From: Algibacter sp. L1A34 | Lineage (GTDB): Bacteria; Bacteroidota; Bacteroidia; Flavobacteriales; Flavobacteriaceae | Length of the DNA: 64,000 bases | Reading direction: 5' to 3' | NCBI RefSeq assembly: GCF_009796805.1 | Contig: NZ_CP047029.1 | Span: forward strand, 1,477,501-1,541,500 | Shown here: positions 1 through 11,182 of the stretch, one piece after another | How the letters are laid out: each line of letters opens with the position of its first letter | Position numbering within the stretch: the stretch's first letter is position 1 | The notes under the pieces: generated by a model | What the model was told of the DNA's origin: nothing | What the model saw: only the letters and a program-made list of their open reading frames with translations | Databases searched by the model: none | Program-made: the position numbers and the translations under genes

Positions 1-1148
1 GGATCATAAGATAAAGCCGAACCTATTTGTCCTGAGTCTGCAAAACGGTTATCTTCAAAAGACATGTTTGCGTTTAAATTAATTTTTAAATGATCGTCAA
101 AAAGTGAAGGGTTTAAAGCCAAACCTAAATTTCTACGTTCAAATTCCGAAGTCATTAAAGCGCCTTCTTGGTTGGTTAGCCCAAAAGAAAAACGCGTTGG
201 GATGGCTTTAAATAAAGACCCTTGCATAGAAATATTGTGTTGAGAGGACACCGTATTTCTAAAAATTTCGTCTTGCCAATCTGTACTAGTTGGTCCTAGT
301 AAACTTTCATCTAAAGTTGTTCCATTTAAAGGTTGCGATGCTATAAGCGCTCTGTATTCATCTCCAGAAAATACATCGATATGGTTAGCTATTTCGCCAA
401 AACTGTATTGCGTATCATAAGTTGCGCTAAATGTAGATTTACCTTTTTTAGTTACAATAATAATAACACCGTTTGATGCTCTAGAACCATAAATAGCTGT
501 TGCTGAAGCATCTTTTAAAACAGAAAAAGAATCGATGTCGTTTGGGTTAATACTTGCCAAAACACCACGCGATCCTTTTACACTATTGTTATCTATTGGT
601 AAGCCATCTATAATAATAAGTGGATCGTTAGACCCATTAATAGATGAACCACCACGAATTCTAATTTGAGAACCAGAACCCGGCGCACCGCTTGTGGTAA
701 CGCTAACACCCGATACACGGCCGCTTAATAAGTTTTCTGGTGTTACAATGTTTCCTCTAGTAAAATCTTTCGAAGTTATGGCTTCTACTGAGCCAGTGGC
801 GTCTTTTTTAGTGGTAGAACCATATCCAATAACTACTATTTCGCTAAGTTGAGCAGCATCTTCACTAAGTTCAATGTTAAGTGATGCTTGTCCCGAATAT
901 GTAATTTCTTGTGATTGAAAGCCTACATAAGTAACAACAAGGATGTCGCCGTTATTAGCTTCAAGTTGATAATGACCGTCAAAATCTGTTGCTGTTCCCG
1001 TTGAGGTACCTTTAATTACAATATTTACCCCAGGAAGTGGAATAGAAGTTGCTTTTTCTGTTACTGTTCCTTTTAGCTTAGTTTGCCCGAACATTAAAGT
1101 AGGTGCAAACAGTAAAAAGAAGAGCAATCTTTTAATAGTTGTCTTCAT
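1..1148 (-). CDS. SusC-like TonB-dependent outer-membrane receptor, N-terminal part (partial)
   Basis: I read about 382 codons on the minus strand from an ATG at 1148 to the window edge, so the C-terminal barrel is missing. There is a signal peptide (MKTTIKRLLFFLLF...FGQ), then a carboxypeptidase-regulatory-like domain (VTEKATSIPLPGVNIVIKGT), a TonB-box-like stretch (EIVVIGYGSTTKKDATGSV) and a plug domain with the SusC signatures IRIRGGSSINGSNDPLIIID and SVLKDASATAIYGSRASNG. Such receptors import oligosaccharides together with a SusD lipoprotein, which should lie just left of the window. The gene is divergent from a LacI-type regulator and an alpha-glucan enzyme operon, so maltodextrin uptake is the likely role. 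The family call is firm; the substrate is inferred from context. Confidence 0.95.
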   Translation of the reverse strand, partial: MKTTIKRLLFFLLFAPTLMFGQTKLKGTVTEKATSIPLPGVNIVIKGTSTGTATDFDGHYQLEANNGDILVVTYVGFQSQEITYSGQASLNIELSEDAAQLSEIVVIGYGSTTKKDATGSVEAITSKDFTRGNIVTPENLLSGRVSGVSVTTSGAPGSGSQIRIRGGSSINGSNDPLIIIDGLPIDNNSVKGSRGVLASINPNDIDSFSVLKDASATAIYGSRASNGVIIIVTKKGKSTFSATYDTQYSFGEIANHIDVFSGDEYRALIASQPLNGTTLDESLLGPTSTDWQDEIFRNTVSSQHNISMQGSLFKAIPTRFSFGLTNQEGALMTSEFERRNLGLALNPSLFDDHLKINLNANMSFEDNRFADSGQIGSALSYD

Positions 1149-1257
1149 ACAAATTAGTTTAATTAATGTCTAAATTAGTTGTTTATATTTTCAATCCTCG
1201 TGTTAAAAATATGTAAAGAGAAAGTTAAACTGTAATTTTGAGTTACGAAATTCCTAG

Positions 1258-1271
1258 CGAAAACGTTTTCG
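1258..1271. promoter_or_regulatory. LacI-family operator candidate (14-bp perfect palindrome)
   Basis: CGAAAACGTTTTCG is a perfect palindrome with a central CpG, the usual form of LacI/GalR-family operators. It lies in the divergent intergenic region, 110 bp from the susC-like start and about 115 bp from the LacI-type regulator start. It is the best candidate site for autoregulation and for control of the receptor gene. No protein-binding data can be seen from sequence. Confidence 0.6.
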
Positions 1272-1385
1272 TGTTGATAAGTTTTCATTATTTAGCTCTT
1301 AAATTGTGAATTTCATAGAAACAGACTGTGTTAAATAATGAAATATCTATATGGCGTTAAGTATATTTTTTGTTATTTTACTTCA

Positions 1386-2459
1386 ATGAAAAGAAAGATA
1401 ACCCTTAAACAAATTGCTCGCGAATTAGAAGTCTCAATATCAACGGTTTCTAAAGCTTTAAGCGGTAGCAAAGAAATTAGCGAAGACACAACACAAAAAA
1501 TTCAGGCATTTGCTAAACTTTACAATTACAGACCAAACAATATAGCACTCAGTTTAAAAAACCGAAAGACGAAAACAATAGGTATTCTTATTCCAGAGAT
1601 TGTTCATCATTTCTTTTCTACCGTTATTTTTGGTATTGAAAGAGTAGCAAATAAACGCGGGTATAACGTAATTGTTGGGCTTTCTAACGAGTCGTTTACC
1701 AAAGAAATTATAAATATGGAAATGCTTGCCAATGGAAGTATTGACGGCTTTATTCTTTCTATTTCTAAGGAAACATTGCTTAAACAAGACTATCATCATT
1801 TTCATGCCACAATAAATCAAGGCATGCCAATTGTAATGTTTGATAGGGTTGTGAGTGAAGTAGATTGTGATAAGGTTATTGTGGACGATTTTAATGGAGC
1901 TTTAAAAGCAGTGAGTATGCTAGTTAGTAACGGTTGCAAAAATATAGCACTTTTAACCACCATGGATTATGTTAGTGTTGGTAGGTTGCGAACTCAGGGG
2001 TATTTAGAGGCTTTAGAACGGAATCAAATTGAGCCGAATTCAAATCTGATTTTAAAAATTAATGATAGTTTAAATTTTGCAGATCATCTTGATTTTTTAG
2101 AGAATGAAATAAGTAAGTTTTTTGAATTAAACCCAAATATCGATGGGGTTTTTGCTGTAAACGAACTCTATGCTATTACAGCAATGAAGGTTGCTAAAAA
2201 ATTAGGATATAATATCCCGGATGATATTCAAGTTATTGGTTTTACAGATGGTGTGCTTTCAAAACATGCCACGCCAACATTAACAACAGTAAGTCAACAT
2301 GGGCAGAAAATAGGTGAGCAAGCCGCTAATTTACTGATAGATAGATTGGAGTCGGACGATGTGGAACCGGATTCATTTATCGCAAATAATAACAGAAAAG
2401 CCGACTTTATAAAACTAGTAATTGAAACCGAAATAATTGAAAGAGAATCTACTAAATGA
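1386..2459 (+). CDS. LacI-family transcriptional regulator
   Basis: The protein has 357 residues if translation starts at ATG 1386. The reading frame is open back to an ATG at 1338, but the family normally begins a few residues before the helix-turn-helix, as in MKRKITLKQIARELEVSIST. The N-terminal HTH (residues about 5-50, with VSISTVSKALSGS and the hinge RPNNIALSLKNRKT) is followed by a periplasmic-binding-protein-like effector domain (IGILIPEIVHHFFSTVIFGI, DGFILS, VIGFTDG). It would bind DNA as a dimer and respond to a sugar. Its position between the susC-like gene and the transporter/GH65/GH97/GH13 genes suggests it controls alpha-glucan use, possibly through the palindrome at 1258-1271. 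The effector is unknown. Confidence 0.93.
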   Translation: MKRKITLKQIARELEVSISTVSKALSGSKEISEDTTQKIQAFAKLYNYRPNNIALSLKNRKTKTIGILIPEIVHHFFSTVIFGIERVANKRGYNVIVGLSNESFTKEIINMEMLANGSIDGFILSISKETLLKQDYHHFHATINQGMPIVMFDRVVSEVDCDKVIVDDFNGALKAVSMLVSNGCKNIALLTTMDYVSVGRLRTQGYLEALERNQIEPNSNLILKINDSLNFADHLDFLENEISKFFELNPNIDGVFAVNELYAITAMKVAKKLGYNIPDDIQVIGFTDGVLSKHATPTLTTVSQHGQKIGEQAANLLIDRLESDDVEPDSFIANNNRKADFIKLVIETEIIERESTK

Positions 2460-2468
2460 TTTTTTTTC

Positions 2469-2498
2469 TTTGAAAATTTAAAATCTTTCATATCTTTA
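2469..2498 (+). promoter_or_regulatory. Bacteroidetes-type promoter for the alpha-glucan operon
   Basis: A TTTG at 2469-2472, an 18-nt spacer and TATCTTTA at 2491-2498 approximate the Bacteroidetes sigma-ABfr consensus (TTTG, about 19 nt, TAnnTTTG), with one mismatch in the -7 box. It lies about 125 bp before the MFS transporter start and just after the regulator stop, so the enzyme operon may have its own promoter. Confidence 0.45.
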
Positions 2499-2623
2499 CA
2501 GCGAAATCAAAACTTATATTTTCACTCCTCACTTAAGTTTTGATAAGTTATATCAATCTTCATTTTTACTGAAATTGGTATAAAACCGCTTATCAAATAG
2601 TATTAACCATAATATACTATTTA

Positions 2624-3991
2624 ATGGAAAAGCGTAAATTAAGTTTCTGGCAAATTTGGAACATGAGTTTCGGATTTCTAGGAATTCAATTCGGATTTGC
2701 ACTTCAAGGAGGCTTTATGTCTCGAATTTTTCAAACATTAGGCGCCAGTCATGACGATATCCCATTGTTATGGATTGCTGCACCCTTAACAGGTTTGCTT
2801 GTACAGCCCATTATTGGCTATATGAGTGATAGAACTTGGCATTCAAAATTAGGTCGCCGACGCCCATATTTTTTAGTAGGCGCCGTTTTAAGTTCTATTG
2901 CTTTGTTTTTTGTGCCGCATTCTTCTGCACTTTGGATGGCTGCTGGGTTTTTATGGATTCTAGATGCTTCCATCAATATTTCAATGGAACCTTTTCGAGC
3001 TTTAGTGGCCGATAAATTACCAGAATCTCAACGCTCATATGGCTTTGTTGTACAAACCTTAGTTATTGGTATTGGTACTTGGGTGGCTAGTAATTTACCT
3101 TGGATGGTTTCGCAATTAGGCGTTTCGGATGCTGCGCCACAAGGCGTGGTTCCTATGTCGGTAAAAGTAGCTTTTGGTATTGGTGCAGTTGTGTTTTTGT
3201 TAAGTGTTTTGTATACTATTTTCACAACTTCGGAATATCCACCAGAGGATATGGAAGCTTTTGAAAAGGAGAAACAAAAGAAAAATCAATTCATTCCAGA
3301 TATTATAAATAACATTGGTAATATGCCTATGACCATGAAAAAGTTGGGTATTATCCAGTTCTTTTCTTGGTTTGCGTTTTTTACTATGTGGAGTATGGCA
3401 AACCCAGCATTAACCGAGCATATTTTTAATGCACCTGCTCCCGTTGAAGCAAGTTATGATATGAGTGTTCTTGTTCAAAAAGAAGCTTTTAATGTCGCAA
3501 ATACAACATTTCAAAAAGCATCGAATTTAGTCGGTTCGGCTATGGGTATTTATGGATTAACGTCTATGGTTTTTGCTTTGCTTTTAACGTTTTATACATC
3601 AAAAAGAAATATTAACCGAAAATATGTTCACATGGGGTCGCTTATCTTAGGAGGCCTTGGTTTTATTGGTATGTATTATATTTCGAGTCCCGAAAATTTA
3701 AAGTATTGTTTTGCTTTAGTCGGTATTGCTTGGGGTAGTATTTTATCAATGCCTTATGCTATGTTGTCTAGTTCGGTAGACCCAAAAAAAATGGGTATGT
3801 TCATGGGGATTTTCAATATGTTTATTGTTATTCCACAAATAATTGCAGCTCTTGGAGGTATCAATTATGTGTCAAGTTTAATTGGCGATCAAGCCATTAA
3901 TGCCATGCTTGTGGCAGGAGGAAGTTTAATAATTGCAGGCTTATGTAATTTCTTAATTACAAATAAATCAGCCATTTCATATCAATCATAA
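2624..3991 (+). CDS. MFS sugar transporter (maltose/maltodextrin type)
   Basis: This is a 455-residue polytopic inner-membrane protein with about 12 hydrophobic segments. The loop after the second helix (GYMSDRTWHSKLGRRRPYFL) is the D-R-x-x-x-x-GRRRP signature shared by SLC45/GPH-type sugar transporters. There is no signal peptide and the start at 2624 fits the usual N-terminus. It is followed 8 bp later by beta-phosphoglucomutase and then by a GH65 phosphorylase, an arrangement typical of maltose uptake and phosphorolysis. I infer it carries maltose or short maltodextrins from the periplasm into the cytoplasm. The family is clear; the exact sugar is inferred. Confidence 0.88.
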   Translation: MEKRKLSFWQIWNMSFGFLGIQFGFALQGGFMSRIFQTLGASHDDIPLLWIAAPLTGLLVQPIIGYMSDRTWHSKLGRRRPYFLVGAVLSSIALFFVPHSSALWMAAGFLWILDASINISMEPFRALVADKLPESQRSYGFVVQTLVIGIGTWVASNLPWMVSQLGVSDAAPQGVVPMSVKVAFGIGAVVFLLSVLYTIFTTSEYPPEDMEAFEKEKQKKNQFIPDIINNIGNMPMTMKKLGIIQFFSWFAFFTMWSMANPALTEHIFNAPAPVEASYDMSVLVQKEAFNVANTTFQKASNLVGSAMGIYGLTSMVFALLLTFYTSKRNINRKYVHMGSLILGGLGFIGMYYISSPENLKYCFALVGIAWGSILSMPYAMLSSSVDPKKMGMFMGIFNMFIVIPQIIAALGGINYVSSLIGDQAINAMLVAGGSLIIAGLCNFLITNKSAISYQS

Positions 3992-3999
3992 AAAGAAAA

Positions 4000-4662
4000 A
4001 TGAATACAGTAGGAGTAATATTCGATTTAGACGGTGTTATTGTAGATACCGCAAAATACCACTATTTAGCATGGAAAAGTCTTGCCGATAGTTTAGGTTT
4101 TGAGTTTACAGAGGCAAACAACGAATTGCTAAAAGGTGTTAGCCGTGTACGTTCTTTAGAAATTTTATTAAGTCTTGGAAACGTTACGCTTTCCGAAGAA
4201 AAAAAACAAGAATATTTAATAAGTAAGAATGAGCATTACCTCACCTATATCACAAAAATGGGAGCAGATGAAATTCTTCCTGGTGCCTTAAAATTACTAG
4301 ATACTTTAGATGAATTAGGCGTTAAATACGTACTTGGTTCTGCTAGTAAAAATGCACCATTAATTTTGAAACAAGTTGGTTTGTTTGAAAGGTTTAATGG
4401 TATTGTTGATGGAAATAGTGTTTCTAAAGCTAAGCCAGATCCCGAAGTGTTTTTAATAGGTGCCGAAAAACTAAACCTTAAACCCGAAAATTGTATCGTT
4501 TTTGAAGATGCGATTGCAGGAGTAGAAGCAGCAAATAGAGCGCATATGGTTTCTGTTGGAATTGGTGATAAGAATACATTAAGTGAAGCGGATTATAATT
4601 TTAATGATCTAACGGAAATTCCTTCCGATTTTATTGAGAAAATAATAAGTAAGAAAAAATAA
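4000..4662 (+). CDS. pgmB: beta-phosphoglucomutase (HAD superfamily)
   Basis: The 220-residue protein converts beta-glucose 1-phosphate to glucose 6-phosphate in the cytoplasm. HAD motif I is GVIFDLDGVIVDTAKYHY, with the nucleophile Asp and the acid/base Asp two residues on. The cap region contains GVSRVRSLEILL, motif II is LGSASKNAP, the Lys motif is KAKPDPEVFL and motif IV is VFEDAIAGVEAA. Length and motifs match bacterial beta-PGM. The next gene encodes a GH65 phosphorylase, whose inverting phosphorolysis yields beta-glucose 1-phosphate, so the two form a classic pair in one operon. Confidence 0.95.
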   Translation: MNTVGVIFDLDGVIVDTAKYHYLAWKSLADSLGFEFTEANNELLKGVSRVRSLEILLSLGNVTLSEEKKQEYLISKNEHYLTYITKMGADEILPGALKLLDTLDELGVKYVLGSASKNAPLILKQVGLFERFNGIVDGNSVSKAKPDPEVFLIGAEKLNLKPENCIVFEDAIAGVEAANRAHMVSVGIGDKNTLSEADYNFNDLTEIPSDFIEKIISKKK

Positions 4663-4756
4663 ATAGTTTAGAAAGAAGAATATAGAAGAAGGAAAGTAGA
4701 AAGTATTCGGTTATCGAAAAACTGTTTATTCTCTTTAATCTCAAAATATAAAACAA

Positions 4757-7063
4757 ATGAATCAAGATTATATAAAACCAGATAATTGGTCCGTTATAGA
4801 GGAAGGTTTTAATGCCGAATGCGTAAAATCTTCCGAAAGTTTATTTAGTATTGGAAATGGTGCCATGGGGCAGCGTGCTAATTTTGAAGAGCAATATTCA
4901 GGCGCAACGTTTCAAGGTAGTTATATTGCTGGTGTGTATTACCCAGATAAAACGCGTGTAGGTTGGTGGAAAAATGGTTATCCTGAATATTTTGCAAAAG
5001 TGTTGAATGCACCAAATTGGATTGGTATTAATGTATCAATTAATGGAGAACAACTCGATTTGCATACTTGTAAAACCGTAGAAAATTTTAGAAGAGAACT
5101 TAACATGAAAGCGGGTTGGTTGTCTCGTAGTTTTACGGCAACACTTCAAAATAATACTGTTGTTGAGGTGGAAACTAAACGTTTTTTAAGTTTGAATTTG
5201 GATGAAGTTGGAGCAATTGAATACAGCGTAAAGCTTATAAATTCTGATGCTGAAATTATATTTCAACCTTATTTAGACTCTGGAATTACTAATGAAGATA
5301 CCAATTGGGACGATAAATTTTGGGATACTTTAAATATTTGTAATGAAAGAAATCAGGCTTTTATTGAAGCCAAAACCATGAAAACCGAATTTCATACCTG
5401 TACTTTTATGGAATCGGAGGTTTTTATAAATGGAGAGTCTTTATCGATCGATCCAATTATTAAAACAGAATCTAATACGGTTTCTTTCAGTTATTCAAAA
5501 AAAATAAAACAAGGGGAAACTTACACTATCAATAAGTTTGGTGGTTATGTTGTGGATACAAATCATGATAAAAACGAGCTTGTCTTAGCTGCAAAAAACG
5601 TTTTAAATTCAGCTACGGAAAAGGGGTTCAATGTATTATTAGAAGAGCAAAAACAAGCTTGGGAACGTATTTGGAGCATGTCAGACATTACAATTTCTGG
5701 TGATGTAAAAGCGCAACAAGGTATTCGATTTAATATTTTCCAGTTAAATCAAACATATTTAGGTAAAGATTCTAGATTAAATATTGGTCCAAAAGGTTTT
5801 ACAGGAGAAAAATATGGTGGTAGCACTTATTGGGATACCGAGGCGTATTGTATCCCATTTTATATGGCCACCAAAGACCAAAACGTAGCTCGAAGTTTAC
5901 TAGAGTACCGTTATAATCATTTGGAAAAAGCGATTGAAAATGCTGAAAAATTAGGCTTTACAAACGGAGCAGCTTTATACCCAATGGTAACCATGAATGG
6001 CGAAGAATGCCATAATGAATGGGAAATTACTTTTGAAGAAATTCATAGAAATGGCGCCATTGCGTTTGCCATTTTTAACTACCACCGTTACACGGGCGAT
6101 TATAGCTATATTCCCGAAAAAGGTTTGGAAGTTTTAATTGGAATTGCTCGTTTTTGGGAGCAACGTACCACTTTTTCTTCAGATAAAAACAAATATGTTG
6201 TTTTAGGAGTAACAGGACCAAACGAGTACGAAAACAACGTAAATAATAACTTTTATACTAACTATTTGGCGCAATGGTGTCTTAAATATGCTTTAGAAAA
6301 TGTTTTAAAGGTTGAAAGTGAATATCCTTCCGATTTTAATAGAATAATGAATAAGGTTATGTTGTCGGAAGATGAATTAACCCAATGGAAAGCTGTTGCT
6401 AAAAACATGTATTTTCCTTTTTCAGAAGAAAAACAAGTGTATCTGCAACAAGATGGTTTTTTAGACAAGGAATTAATTACAGTAGCTCATTTAGAGAAAG
6501 CGCAACGACCAATAAATCAAAAATGGAGTTGGGATCGTATTTTACGTTCTCCATATATCAAACAAGCCGATACTTTACAGTGCCTTTACTTTTTTGAAGA
6601 TCAATTTTCCGATGAAGAATTGGAACGTCATTTCGATTTTTACGAACCTTTTACAGTTCACGAAAGTTCATTATCACCTTGTGTACATAGTATTCAAGCG
6701 GCAAAACTGGATAGAATGGAACAAGCATATACTTTCTATTTGCGTACATCACGTCTAGATTTAGACGATTATAATAATGAAGTTCACGAAGGTTTACACA
6801 TTACTTCAATGGCTGGAACATGGATGAGTATTGTGGAAGGTTTTGGTGGTATGCGTGTTAAAAATGATATGCTTTCTTTCACTCCTAAAATACCGAAAGA
6901 ATGGGATGATTATTCATTTAAAGTAAATTTTAGAAATCAAATTTTAAAAGTTAATGTTAATCAAAACGATACAAAATTTGAATTGGAAGGTAATTCGGAT
7001 TTGGAAATTCTAGTCAACAATGTACCCGTAAGTATTTCACCAAATAGTTTAATAACTGTTTAA
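4757..7063 (+). CDS. GH65 maltose (or related alpha-diglucoside) phosphorylase
   Basis: The 768-residue protein has no signal peptide and is cytoplasmic. It has the GH65 layout: an N-terminal beta-sandwich (FSIGNGAMGQRANFEEQYSG), an (alpha/alpha)6 catalytic barrel (GEKYGGSTYWDTEAYCIPFY) and a C-terminal sheet domain. The catalytic acid lies in the conserved stretch NGEECHNEWEITFEEIHRNG, where Glu428 (EIHRNG) aligns with the family's general acid. Phosphate contacts are expected near GLHITSMAGTW (about residue 687). GH65 phosphorylases split maltose, trehalose, kojibiose or nigerose with inversion to beta-glucose 1-phosphate. The adjacent pgmB and the GH97/GH13 genes point to maltose. A 94-bp purine-rich gap separates it from pgmB. 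Confidence 0.92.
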   Translation: MNQDYIKPDNWSVIEEGFNAECVKSSESLFSIGNGAMGQRANFEEQYSGATFQGSYIAGVYYPDKTRVGWWKNGYPEYFAKVLNAPNWIGINVSINGEQLDLHTCKTVENFRRELNMKAGWLSRSFTATLQNNTVVEVETKRFLSLNLDEVGAIEYSVKLINSDAEIIFQPYLDSGITNEDTNWDDKFWDTLNICNERNQAFIEAKTMKTEFHTCTFMESEVFINGESLSIDPIIKTESNTVSFSYSKKIKQGETYTINKFGGYVVDTNHDKNELVLAAKNVLNSATEKGFNVLLEEQKQAWERIWSMSDITISGDVKAQQGIRFNIFQLNQTYLGKDSRLNIGPKGFTGEKYGGSTYWDTEAYCIPFYMATKDQNVARSLLEYRYNHLEKAIENAEKLGFTNGAALYPMVTMNGEECHNEWEITFEEIHRNGAIAFAIFNYHRYTGDYSYIPEKGLEVLIGIARFWEQRTTFSSDKNKYVVLGVTGPNEYENNVNNNFYTNYLAQWCLKYALENVLKVESEYPSDFNRIMNKVMLSEDELTQWKAVAKNMYFPFSEEKQVYLQQDGFLDKELITVAHLEKAQRPINQKWSWDRILRSPYIKQADTLQCLYFFEDQFSDEELERHFDFYEPFTVHESSLSPCVHSIQAAKLDRMEQAYTFYLRTSRLDLDDYNNEVHEGLHITSMAGTWMSIVEGFGGMRVKNDMLSFTPKIPKEWDDYSFKVNFRNQILKVNVNQNDTKFELEGNSDLEILVNNVPVSISPNSLITV

Positions 7064-7073
7064 ATAAAAATAA

Positions 7074-9191
<2,118 letters not shown>

Positions 9192-9209
9192 GTTCAAAAC
9201 ATATATAAT

Positions 9210-11162
9210 ATGAACTATCTAAATATTCAAAATTCGTGGTTTTCATTTTTAACTTTTTGTTTTTTCGGAATGAATATGTCTTGTGATCAAGAAGAGAAAA
9301 CTTCAATTTTAGAAGAAGAGTCTCTTGCTGTATCCAATATCGAGTATAAAAATGAGATTGAACGCATAGAACCAATGAATTGGTGGATAGGTTTTAAAAA
9401 TACCGAGGTGCAATTGTTGGTAAAGCATCCAAATATTTCAGAAGCTATACCAGAAATTTTATATACAGGCGTTTCAATTAAAAAAGTAAATAAAGCAGAT
9501 AGTCCAAACTATCTTTTTATCGATTTAGATATTTCAAAAGAAACTAAAGCTGGACAATTCAACATAACGTTTAAGTTTGAAAACGGAAATGAATTAATTC
9601 AAACTTACGAATTGAAATCGCGTAAAAAACCAGCTGATGAATTCGTTGGTTTTGATAGTAGTGATGTTATTTATTTAATCACGCCCGATAGGTTTGCAAA
9701 CGGTAATTCTGGTAATGATACAGATGAAGAACTTCGCGAAAAAAATATCGACAGAAAAAATGATTATGCACGCCACGGTGGTGATATAAGGGGAATAATC
9801 GAACATTTGGATTATATTGATGATATGGGTTTTACTGCCGTTTGGCCTTGCCCGCTATTAACGAACGATATGTCTAACTCATCGTATCACGGTTATGCAA
9901 TGACAGATTTTTATCAAATAGATTCACGTTTTGGAACACTAGATGATTATCTAGAATTGGCTAATAAAAGTAAGGCTCATGGTATAAAACTAATAATGGA
10001 TCAAGTTGCTAATCATTGTGGAAGTGAGCATTGGTGGATGAAGGATTTGCCTTTTAGAGATTGGCTGAATTATCAGGAAAACTTTGAGAATGGTGGCGAG
10101 TTAAAAACATCTAATCACAGACGCACAAGTAATCAAGATTTATACGCTTCTAAAATTGATAAAGAAGAAATGACTAATGGTTGGTTTGTTTCGGCTATGC
10201 CAGACCTTAATCAACGCAATCCGTTTATGGCTAAATACATTATTCAAAATAGTATTTGGTGGGTTGAAACGGCTGGTTTAAATGGAATTCGTCAAGATAC
10301 TTATCCGTATTCTGATAAAGCATTTATGAGTCATTGGGCAGGAAGTATCATGACCGAATACCCTAATTTTTCAATAGTTGGAGAGGAATGGACCATAAAT
10401 CCATTACTTATTGGTTACTGGCAAGAAGGTGCAAATAACCGAGATGGTTACGATTCAAATTTAAAATCACCGATGGATTTTGCTATGCAGAATTCAATTG
10501 TAAAAGCTTTAAATGAAGATGAAACATGGGATGAAGGCTTAATAAGAATGTATGAAGGTTTGGCAAACGATTTTTATTATGCTTCGCCGAAAGACCTTAT
10601 GGTTTTTCCGGATAACCATGATATGAGTCGAATTTTTACGCAACTTAAAGGTGATATTCCTAATACGAAAATGGCGTTGAGTTATATTTTAACTTTACCT
10701 AGGATTCCTCAAATTTATTATGGTACCGAAATATTAATGAATGATTTTGAAAAACCTGGCGATCATGGATTAATTAGAACCGATTTCCCTGGGGGTTGGC
10801 AAGGAGATAAGGTAAATGTATTTACGGGAGAAGGGTTAAGCGATGTTCAAAAAGACATGCAATTGTATTTGAAAAAATTGCTAAATTTCAGAAAGAACAG
10901 TCAGGCTATTCATAATGGTAAAACGTTGCATTTTGCACCGTTTCAGGGAACTTATTTTCTGTTTAGAATACTTGGAGATGAGGTGGTTCTTCATATTATT
11001 AATAAAAATGGAACGCCTATAACACTCGATTTAAATCGTTATGCAGAAGTTGGGTTAAAAGGTAAAACCTTGAAAAATATTATAACAGACGAAACCTTTG
11101 TTTGGGAAGATAGTATGACTTTAAATGAAAAAGGAAGTTTGATGTTTACAACCAAGTTGTAA
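9210..11162 (+). CDS. GH13 cyclomaltodextrinase/neopullulanase-like alpha-amylase (SusA-like)
   Basis: The 650-residue protein has a hydrophobic N-terminus ending at Cys26 (FFGMNMSCDQEEK). This may be a loose lipobox with acidic residues after it. An N-terminal cyclomaltodextrinase-type beta domain (IERIEPMNWWIGFKNTEVQL) precedes the TIM barrel. All catalytic residues are visible: nucleophile Asp363 (GIRQDTYPY), acid Glu392 (VGEEW) and Asp471 (FPDNHDMSR). This architecture matches Bacteroides SusA and neopullulanases, which hydrolyse alpha-1,4 links of maltodextrin, pullulan or cyclodextrins. It lies 18 bp after the GH97 gene. Lipoprotein status is uncertain; enzyme class is firm. Confidence 0.92.
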   Translation: MNYLNIQNSWFSFLTFCFFGMNMSCDQEEKTSILEEESLAVSNIEYKNEIERIEPMNWWIGFKNTEVQLLVKHPNISEAIPEILYTGVSIKKVNKADSPNYLFIDLDISKETKAGQFNITFKFENGNELIQTYELKSRKKPADEFVGFDSSDVIYLITPDRFANGNSGNDTDEELREKNIDRKNDYARHGGDIRGIIEHLDYIDDMGFTAVWPCPLLTNDMSNSSYHGYAMTDFYQIDSRFGTLDDYLELANKSKAHGIKLIMDQVANHCGSEHWWMKDLPFRDWLNYQENFENGGELKTSNHRRTSNQDLYASKIDKEEMTNGWFVSAMPDLNQRNPFMAKYIIQNSIWWVETAGLNGIRQDTYPYSDKAFMSHWAGSIMTEYPNFSIVGEEWTINPLLIGYWQEGANNRDGYDSNLKSPMDFAMQNSIVKALNEDETWDEGLIRMYEGLANDFYYASPKDLMVFPDNHDMSRIFTQLKGDIPNTKMALSYILTLPRIPQIYYGTEILMNDFEKPGDHGLIRTDFPGGWQGDKVNVFTGEGLSDVQKDMQLYLKKLLNFRKNSQAIHNGKTLHFAPFQGTYFLFRILGDEVVLHIINKNGTPITLDLNRYAEVGLKGKTLKNIITDETFVWEDSMTLNEKGSLMFTTKL

Positions 11163-11182
11163 TACTTTAATGCACTTATAAA

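Noticed and set aside
1338-1385. Upstream ATG extending the LacI-type regulator by 16 residues
   Set aside because: The extension (MKYLYGVKYIFCYFTS) is unlike LacI N-termini, which start just before the helix-turn-helix; ATG 1386 fits better.
2540-2556. Inverted repeat TTGATA-5-TATCAA before the MFS gene
   Set aside because: Short and AT-rich, so likely by chance; I could not link it to any other site.
4663-4756. Purine-rich gap before the GH65 gene, with AGAAGAA-like repeats
   Set aside because: Too short and simple to call a feature; no stem or promoter boxes visible.
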